NCBI GenBank assembly: GCA_026928325.1
Contig: JAIXKS010000023.1
Coordinates: 1 to 32,756, forward strand
Reading direction: 5' to 3'
Source: Chitinophagales bacterium
Lineage (GTDB): Bacteria > Bacteroidota > Bacteroidia > Chitinophagales > Saprospiraceae
DNA: 32,756 nucleotides
Shown here: piece after piece, positions 27,652 to 32,756 of the stretch
How the letters are laid out: the number at the start of each line of letters is the position of its first letter
How positions within the stretch are numbered: position 1 is the stretch's first letter
The notes under the pieces: generated by a model
Database searches by the model: none
Told to the model about the DNA's origin: nothing
Seen by the model: only the letters and a program-made list of their open reading frames with translations
Translations under genes and position numbers: made by a program

Positions 27652-28965
27652 TTATCCATTTTTTTGTTTTGTTGTTTGGTCATTGTTGATATCGTTGTTA
27701 TCATTGTCATATGACAATGACAATGACGGAAATAAACCCTGCATCAACCCTTTTTTATGCAATTTCAATTGTTCTATCTTCTCGGCTTGTGCTGTGATGA
27801 GTTCATCTAAGGCAGAAAGACAAGAAGCGATTTTTTGTTGTTCATTTAGTGATTTAGGTATAATTAATTTATATTTTTCAAAATCTTTTTGATAAAGATG
27901 CACAATTGAAGAACCTCCTGATAATTTATTTAAAAAAGATGTAAACCTTGAACTTAAAAAGGAATGGAAGATAAATTCTGAATCATATAAGTCCTCAATT
28001 CTTATTCTAAAAATACCATTATTAAGAGTAGCTTCTTTTTCATTTAAGTTTTCCACAAAAGCTACTTTTCCAATACTTCCATCTTTTGTAATTAATATAT
28101 CTCCATTTTTTAGAATAATGTTTTCATCTTGAATATATCTTTCGTATTCTACAAATTTGGCTTTGTCCCAATCAATTTTATTGTTTTTAAAGTCAGTACC
28201 TGTAACTAAATAATATTTACCTTCATCTAAATGTTCTTCCTTTCTAAGGTTTTGCCAACCAATTCTTGCTTTCATTGTTGCCATATCAAGTATATTTTTT
28301 TCTTCCCATTCCCCCTCAAACTCCTTAAACCTCAACTTTGGCACTTTCTCATTTTCTTGTGGGAAAAGATTCTGCATCAATCCTTTTTTGTGGTTTTTGA
28401 GTAGTTCCAACTTTTGGCTGTGGGCTGTAATTACTTCATCTAAAGAAGATAAGCAAGAAGCGATGCGTTGTTGTTCTTCTTTGTCTTTGGGAATTCTGAT
28501 TTTCATTCTTTTCAAATCAGAATTATATAATCTACTAATAATTCCACCATCTGAAGTTTGCCACTTCAAATTTGAATAACAATAGAATAAAAAGTTATTG
28601 GAAACTATTGCTTCGTTGTTTCCTAACCAAACAATATTTGAGTCTTGAAAATAAGCAGGCGAACCATCATAAATTACCAATCTTCCAATTGTTCCAGAAG
28701 CCGAGATTAGAATATCACCAATATTTGGAAATGAATATTTACTTTTAAATTCATTATATTTTTCAAGTGAAATAAAGGCATCAGGCACTCTTCCAAAAGT
28801 TCCAATTTTGAAAAAGGGAATTCCTTCATTTGGATTTGTTTCTTCTGCAAAAATTCTCTTGCACATCAAAACTTCTCCAACTTCCCCTAACGTTTTCACT
28901 TCCCACGCTGCACTATTGGCAAATTCAGGGAAACGCAGTTCGGGTATTAATTTCTTCTTACTCAT
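27652..28965 (-). CDS. hsdS: Type I restriction-modification specificity subunit HsdS
   Basis: DNA sequence-recognition subunit of 437 residues with two target-recognition domains (about 20-160 and 215-370). Each is followed by a matching conserved spacer helix: EEQQRIASCLSSLDEVITA... at 163-202 and NEQQKIASCLSALDELITA... at 374-413, both ending KKGLMQ(N/G)LFP. Two complete halves mean a bipartite recognition site. The ATG overlaps the stop of the upstream GxxExxY gene by four bases (ATGA). The stop overlaps the RAYT start (ATGGATAA). The last 24 residues (SLSLSYDNDNNDINN...) are low-complexity and not part of the usual fold. They lie over an 18-bp palindrome at 27702-27719 and look like a tail added when the RAYT arrived. 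Confidence 0.95.
   Translation of the reverse strand: MSKKKLIPELRFPEFANSAAWEVKTLGEVGEVLMCKRIFAEETNPNEGIPFFKIGTFGRVPDAFISLEKYNEFKSKYSFPNIGDILISASGTIGRLVIYDGSPAYFQDSNIVWLGNNEAIVSNNFLFYCYSNLKWQTSDGGIISRLYNSDLKRMKIRIPKDKEEQQRIASCLSSLDEVITAHSQKLELLKNHKKGLMQNLFPQENEKVPKLRFKEFEGEWEEKNILDMATMKARIGWQNLRKEEHLDEGKYYLVTGTDFKNNKIDWDKAKFVEYERYIQDENIILKNGDILITKDGSIGKVAFVENLNEKEATLNNGIFRIRIEDLYDSEFIFHSFLSSRFTSFLNKLSGGSSIVHLYQKDFEKYKLIIPKSLNEQQKIASCLSALDELITAQAEKIEQLKLHKKGLMQGLFPSLSLSYDNDNNDINNDQTTKQKNG
27702..27719. repeat. Perfect 18-bp palindrome at the hsdS-RAYT junction
   Basis: CATTGTCATATGACAATG is self-complementary, followed by a further CAATGAC repeat. It lies in the low-complexity tail of hsdS just upstream of the RAYT start. 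Confidence 0.8.
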
Positions 28966-29408
28966 TTGTCTGAATCAGGATTTGTAGGATTATTGGATTT
29001 CAGGATTATTTGGTTGTTCGATTTCAGAATTTTGGAAGAGTATTTTGGATTAAATACCTTTTTAAATTGTAGGCTTGTGCTTCCAAAATTGATAAGTAGT
29101 CCTATGGGTTTATCATAAGCAACCACATAATTTTTGGCTTGGGCTAAATGCACATCTTCTAAATTGATGAGTGCTTTTAATTCAACCACAACACTATCTT
29201 CAATAATAAAATCGGCTCTTCTTGTTCCCACATCAATACCATCATAATAAATAGTGTGGGATTGTTCTCTTTGAAAAGAAATTCCTGCACGTTCCAATTC
29301 AATTGCCAAGCACCTTTGGTAAATCAGTTCCTGAAATCCATTACCAAGTGTATTATGTACTTTCATCGCACATCCATTTATCTTATATGTCAACTCATCC
29401 AAGTTCAT
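28962..29408 (-). CDS. GxxExxY protein (PD-(D/E)XK-like)
   Basis: A 148-residue protein of the GxxExxY family, named for the motif seen here as GFQELIY (Gly24, Glu27, Tyr30). The core has a nuclease-like RADFIIEDSVVVELKA, with Asp66, Glu76 and Lys78 in PD-(D/E)XK order. A biochemical role for the family is not established to my knowledge. It sits between hsdR (49-nt gap) and hsdS (4-nt ATGA overlap), which is not a standard subunit position. The C-terminal 22 residues are repetitive (ILKSNNQIILKSNNPTNPDSDK) because they are encoded by one arm of a 24-bp inverted repeat that brackets the gene. It may therefore be a cassette inserted into the operon, not a restriction subunit. Confidence 0.85.
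   Translation of the reverse strand: MNLDELTYKINGCAMKVHNTLGNGFQELIYQRCLAIELERAGISFQREQSHTIYYDGIDVGTRRADFIIEDSVVVELKALINLEDVHLAQAKNYVVAYDKPIGLLINFGSTSLQFKKVFNPKYSSKILKSNNQIILKSNNPTNPDSDK
28968..28991 (+). repeat. Inverted repeat, arm 1, at the 3' side of the GxxExxY gene
   Basis: GTCTGAATCAGGATTTGTAG plus GATT. It pairs with 29439-29462 in reverse complement with 23 of 24 matching. It begins 3 bp from the hsdS ATG and covers the last codons of the GxxExxY gene. Confidence 0.85.
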
Positions 29409-29438
29409 TTTATTCTTTTTTTATCTTGTCAATCATTA

Positions 29439-29462
29439 AATCCTGCAAATCCTGATTCAGAC
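29439..29462 (-). repeat. Inverted repeat, arm 2, at the 5' side of the GxxExxY gene
   Basis: Reverse complement of 28968-28991 with one mismatch. The arm supplies the TGA stop of hsdR (29459-29457). Weaker similarity continues inward beyond the 24 bp, as in decaying terminal inverted repeats. Confidence 0.85.
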
Positions 29463-32400
29463 AGTGTAGGCATTTAATCCACTTATTTCTCTTCCTTGTG
29501 CCAATTTTTTTAATTGCGGAACAAGGTCTGCCATTAAAGCCAATTCTTTTGTTCTGCGTTCTTTCCAATTCAAATCCAAAGGTTCTAAAAGGTCGGTTAG
29601 TTTTTCTCCGTCAAAAATCATTCGGCTCATTATTTTTTCTACAAAGGTTTTGAGGTTTGCGGTTTGCAATCCGTTTTTTAGAGCAATTTCAGCTATTTCT
29701 TTGTTGTATTTGTTATCTCTAAATTGTTCTAAACTAAGCTTCAATTCATCAACGGTTTGACCTTTTGACCAATCAACCTGTTCTATAAACTCAATCAAAT
29801 CCTCATCTTCCATTAGGTTAGAATTGGATTTTAGCAAACTGATTACTTGTGCTTTGGTCATTTTTTGCTTGGCAGGCTTCTTTTGCGTGCTGTCTGCAAT
29901 CAAATTCATTATATAATCATAGTCAATCACGGCAGAAGCAAACAACACAAATTCAAAATCTAATTGCTGAATGGCTTCGGGTGCATTTTCTCCTTCTTTT
30001 TGTTGTATTTTTCGTAATTGCTTGGCGGTTTCTATATACGAACTGCGGAACTCCTGCAAAGTTTCCGTTGGTAAAATGGCTTCGATTTTTGTTTTTTGCG
30101 TTTCGTCTAAATCGGTGTATTGGTCGAGTTGTGTTTTTATCCTTTGTACTTCTTTAAAATTTTGCACAAAGGCAATTCGAGCTGCATCGCCTTTCAGGTT
30201 ATAAACTTCTTGAGGTTCGTTTACTAAATTATTTTCCTGCATAAAAACGCCTAATTTTTCGACGGCTTCTTTATATTTATCAATCATCACAGGTGCAGGT
30301 TCCACCAACCAAATCTCTCTTGATTTTTCTTTATTGTCTTCTCCCGAAAATAAGGCTATAGCTTGGTTTACGGCTTCTTGTTGGCTACGAAAATCAAGAA
30401 TATTTCCATAAGGTTTGGTATCATTCAGCACACGATTAGTTCGTGAAAACGCCTGAATTAATCCGTGGTATTTCAGGTTTTTGTCCACATATAAAGTATT
30501 CAAGAATTTGCTGTCAAAACCTGTAAGTAACATATCTACCACAATAGTGATGTCTATTTTATCTTTGTGTGGAACGTCTTTGTTGCTGTATTTTTGGTCT
30601 TTGATGCGTTTTTGCACATCTTGATAATACAAGTCAAATTCGTTGATAGTATGATTGGTCTTGTATTGCGTATTGTAATCGGCAATAATTTCCATCAATG
30701 CCTTTTTCTTTTCTTCTGGATTTTGCTGATTGTCCTCTTTTTCCTGTGCCAAATCTTCTTGTAATTGCTTGATGTCAGCCGCATTTTTTTGGCTTTTTTG
30801 GTCGCCTTCATTTGCCATTAATTGGGCAGGCGGAGAAAACACACAAGCGATATTTAGTGGAATGTAATCTGGTTGAGACAGCCCATGCTGTTGAGACAGG
30901 GCATGCTGTTGAGACAGGGCATGCCCTGTCTGTACGGATTTGAATAGTTGATAATATTCAATAGCATTATTGATAGAAGCCGTAGCCAATACCGCATTAA
31001 ATTTGCGTTCGTTGGTTGCAGCATTGTGTTTTTCCAAAATGGCTTCCACCACAGCTTGTTGAGACAGCGCTTGTTGTTGAGACAGCGCATGCGCTGTCTG
31101 TACTGCAGATTTCCCTTTAAAATAATCAATGTGAAATTTCAATACATTCCTATCATCTATGGCGTGCGTGATGGTATAAGCATGTAATTCTTTTTCAAAA
31201 ATATCTTGGGTTGTTTTATAGGATTTTTCTTCTCCATCAATTTGAGTATAGCTCGCATTTTCCTCAAAAATAGGCGTGCCTGTAAAACCAAATAATTGTG
31301 CATTCGGAAAAAACTCTTTAATCGCTTTATGGTTTTCGCCAAACTGTGAACGGTGGCACTCATCAAAGATGAAAACGATTCGTTTGTTGCTTAATGGTTC
31401 TAAACGCTCTTTGTAGTTGCGTTTATTTGTTCCGTCTAATGCCAAACCTAATTTTTGAATGGTGGTAACAATTACTTTATCAGCATAATCGGTAGAAAGT
31501 AAACGTCTTACCAATGTTTCGGTATTGGTGTTTTCTTCCACACTTCCTTCTTGAAATTTATTAAACTCTTCACGAGTTTGTCGGTCAAGGTCTTTTCTAT
31601 CCACCACAAACAAACATTTATCAATATCGGGATTGTCTTTTAAAAGGGTTGATGCTTTAAAAGAAGTCAAGGTTTTACCACTTCCCGTAGTGTGCCAAAT
31701 ATAGCCGTTTCCGCGATTTTGATTAACACATTCTTCGATGGCTTTTACAGCATAAATTTGATACGGTCGCATCACGAGCATTTTCTGTTCGCTTTGCACC
31801 AATACCATATATTTACTAATCATTTCACCAAGTGTACATTTCTTTAGAAACCTATCTGTAAAGTCTTCAAGATGCTTGATTTTCTTGATTTTTTCATCTG
31901 CCAAATGGTAAACAGGTAAAAACTGCTCATCGGCATTGAATTGAAAATGTTGCTTGATATTATTGGCAAAATAGAATGTGTTTGTTCTGTTACTCACAAT
32001 AAACAACTGCATAAAACAAAGCAATGAATTTCCGTAACCGTTGCCCGCTTCGTTTTTGTAATCTACAATTTGTTGCATTGCCTTTCGTGGCGAAATATCT
32101 AAGTTTTTCAACTCGATTTGCACCATTGGAATGCCGTTAATCAACAAAATAACATCATATCGTTGATGGCTGTTTTCCGTATTGATACGCAATTGGCTAA
32201 TAACTTCGTACTCATTTTTGCACCAATCTTTGATATTGACCAATGTATAATGCAAAGGCGTTCCGTCTTCCCGTTGAAAATATTGTCTTTCTCTCAAAAA
32301 TTTAGACGCAATAAAAACATCAGAATTAATAATTTCCTCCCGAAGTCGCAAAAATTCACTGTCCGAAAGATGAACACGGTTGAGTGCTTCAAATTTTTCT

Positions 32401-32510
32401 TTGAAGTTTTGCTCCAAGGTTTTTCTATCCACTATATCAGGTCGATAAGTGTATTTCAGCCCTTTGAGTTGCTCAATTAATTGTTGTTCGATTTGATGTT
32501 CTTTAGTCAT
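29457..32510 (-). CDS. hsdR: Type I restriction enzyme motor/endonuclease subunit HsdR
   Basis: The 1017-residue ATP-dependent translocase and nuclease of the type I complex. The N-terminal nuclease has Asp119 (RYDVILLI) and QIELK with Glu133 and Lys135. The SF2 motor has Walker A TGSGKT (275-280), DECH (383-386), FTGTP (409-413) and FSRTNR (688-693). The C-terminal assembly domain follows. All key residues are intact. The odd features are two in-frame inserts between the motor lobes, VQTAHALSQQQALSQQ (470-485) and VQTGHALSQQHALSQQHGLS (526-545). Both are encoded by REP-like palindromes plus 18-bp repeats. The insertion points flank the conserved VVEAILEKHN...SINNAIEYYQLF block, where I would expect variable loops. 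It is the first gene of the operon. Its stop codon lies in the inverted repeat of the GxxExxY cassette. Confidence 0.96.
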   Translation of the reverse strand: MTKEHQIEQQLIEQLKGLKYTYRPDIVDRKTLEQNFKEKFEALNRVHLSDSEFLRLREEIINSDVFIASKFLRERQYFQREDGTPLHYTLVNIKDWCKNEYEVISQLRINTENSHQRYDVILLINGIPMVQIELKNLDISPRKAMQQIVDYKNEAGNGYGNSLLCFMQLFIVSNRTNTFYFANNIKQHFQFNADEQFLPVYHLADEKIKKIKHLEDFTDRFLKKCTLGEMISKYMVLVQSEQKMLVMRPYQIYAVKAIEECVNQNRGNGYIWHTTGSGKTLTSFKASTLLKDNPDIDKCLFVVDRKDLDRQTREEFNKFQEGSVEENTNTETLVRRLLSTDYADKVIVTTIQKLGLALDGTNKRNYKERLEPLSNKRIVFIFDECHRSQFGENHKAIKEFFPNAQLFGFTGTPIFEENASYTQIDGEEKSYKTTQDIFEKELHAYTITHAIDDRNVLKFHIDYFKGKSAVQTAHALSQQQALSQQAVVEAILEKHNAATNERKFNAVLATASINNAIEYYQLFKSVQTGHALSQQHALSQQHGLSQPDYIPLNIACVFSPPAQLMANEGDQKSQKNAADIKQLQEDLAQEKEDNQQNPEEKKKALMEIIADYNTQYKTNHTINEFDLYYQDVQKRIKDQKYSNKDVPHKDKIDITIVVDMLLTGFDSKFLNTLYVDKNLKYHGLIQAFSRTNRVLNDTKPYGNILDFRSQQEAVNQAIALFSGEDNKEKSREIWLVEPAPVMIDKYKEAVEKLGVFMQENNLVNEPQEVYNLKGDAARIAFVQNFKEVQRIKTQLDQYTDLDETQKTKIEAILPTETLQEFRSSYIETAKQLRKIQQKEGENAPEAIQQLDFEFVLFASAVIDYDYIMNLIADSTQKKPAKQKMTKAQVISLLKSNSNLMEDEDLIEFIEQVDWSKGQTVDELKLSLEQFRDNKYNKEIAEIALKNGLQTANLKTFVEKIMSRMIFDGEKLTDLLEPLDLNWKERRTKELALMADLVPQLKKLAQGREISGLNAYTV
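30872..30935 (+). repeat. REP-like insert in hsdR, site B
   Basis: Three 18-bp units begin GTTGAGACAG (30872, 30890, 30908), and the last runs into a perfect palindrome, GACAGGGCATGCCCTGTC (30913-30930), followed by TGTAC. On the coding strand it reads in frame as HALSQQ-type hexapeptides. It matches site A in layout and the half-palindrome in the RAYT gene in sequence. Confidence 0.9.
31058..31103 (+). repeat. REP-like insert in hsdR, site A
   Basis: Two 18-bp units begin GTTGAGACAG (31058, 31076), and the last forms a perfect palindrome, GACAGCGCATGCGCTGTC (31081-31098), followed by TGTAC. Relative to site B the stem differs by a compensated G-C swap (GGG...CCC to GCG...CGC), so pairing is preserved. 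It lies in frame in hsdR. Confidence 0.9.
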
Positions 32511-32712
32511 CCTATGGATCGTTTTAGTTGCCGTTACTAGGAAAATATATTCAAAAGATGATATATTAACGTACAGTCGTTATGGCCAAAGTGTGTTTCA
32601 TGGTCAAAGATAGCAATTATTATAATGATCGATATACTGTGAAAGCATAAAAATGACTACCACCTTCAAAAGCATTTAAATCTTAAGCTAGTGCTCTGTC
32701 AATATAAAGAAA
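32511..32712 (-). promoter_or_regulatory. Upstream region and likely promoter of the hsd operon
   Basis: TATCTTTG on the minus strand (32605-32612) fits the Bacteroidota -7 box and gives a leader of about 90 nt to the hsdR ATG at 32510. No -33 TTTG is found at 19-21 nt. Nothing else recognisable lies between here and the repeat at the right edge. Confidence 0.5.
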
Positions 32713-32756
32713 TTAATGAAATGTCGTTCTTTTTTCAAATCTCATCGTTAAAAATA
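32713..32756 (-). repeat. Palindromic dispersed repeat, copy C (cut by window edge)
   Basis: Identical to 68-111 except one base (T80 versus C32725), same orientation. It corresponds to one arm of the palindromic element; the hairpin centre would lie just beyond the window. Position 32756 is inside the match, so the real repeat continues to the right. Confidence 0.8.

Larger units (their letters stand above)
26890..27659 (-). pseudogene. REP-type (RAYT/TnpA-REP) transposase, frameshifted
   Basis: Y1/IS200-like HUH transposase of the REP-associated class. The N-terminal part starts at ATG 27659, overlapping the hsdS stop (ATGGATAA). It reads NWDYRWAGAYFITICTKN and then VVMPNHIHGVIII with the His-Ile-His metal motif. 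The family C-terminus is also present (SIVGSYKSAVTKHA, FTWQTRFHDHIIRDD, NNPANWQEDKFFNE, stop at 26890) but in a different frame; the start-to-stop length of 770 nt is not a multiple of three. Between the halves lie a 4-copy 18-bp array, a half REP palindrome and a 10-copy 9-bp array. The first frame ends instead at 27042. It is probably inactive as read, unless the shift is a sequencing error in the repeats or is bypassed by frameshifting. Confidence 0.85.

Noticed and set aside
30854-31187. Alternative ORFs on both strands over the hsdR inserts
   Set aside because: They are shadows of hsdR. The hsdR frame continues through both inserts and carries conserved motifs on both sides.

Overview
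The window looks like a chromosomal segment of a Bacteroidota bacterium, most likely of the Saprospiraceae type. Three things support this. There is a very large secreted protein with a type IX secretion C-terminal domain. Many genes are preceded by the Bacteroidota -7 promoter box TAnnTTTG, several with a TTTG about 21 nt upstream. Shine-Dalgarno sites are essentially absent. The family-level assignment is inference from protein style, not a search result.

Layout. Positions 1-4030 hold a minus-strand housekeeping operon transcribed carA > eno > FtsB/DivIC-like > sucD, ending in a terminator beside a palindromic repeat. A small two-helix membrane protein (4201-4491, plus) converges on a TesB-type thioesterase and a MORN-repeat lipoprotein. 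Positions 6110-9514 carry two tandem 464-residue vanadium haloperoxidase/PAP2-family lipoproteins, about 72% identical by hand count, each with its own promoter and a matching terminator. Then come argS, glnS, an S41 C-terminal processing peptidase, and a 1.45k-residue type IX-secreted protein with C-type-lectin-like, dockerin-like and cohesin-like modules behind a roughly 220-nt leader. After a gene-poor stretch come ruvX and def, then an 830-bp repeat-rich gap, then RNase H (viroplasmin-type), tatD and a short-form serA.

Positions 25276-32510 are a complete type I restriction-modification operon, transcribed leftward as hsdR > GxxExxY protein > hsdS > REP-type (RAYT) transposase > hsdM. The methylase, specificity and restriction subunits all look intact. 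The operon is full of small mobile-element traces. The RAYT gene starts inside the end of hsdS, contains two tandem-repeat arrays, and is frameshifted. hsdR carries two in-frame insertions built from perfect 18-bp palindromes of the GACAGSGCATGCSCTGTC type with 18-bp direct repeats; a half-copy of the same palindrome, preceded by GTAG, lies inside the RAYT gene. The GxxExxY gene is bracketed by a 24-bp inverted repeat with 23 matches.

A separate palindromic repeat family occurs three times: at 68-151, at 22313-22473, and cut by the right edge at 32713-32756. Two of the copies show a compensatory stem change. The most novel-looking material is this set of small palindromic and cassette elements, above all the REP-like modules in hsdR next to a RAYT in the same operon.
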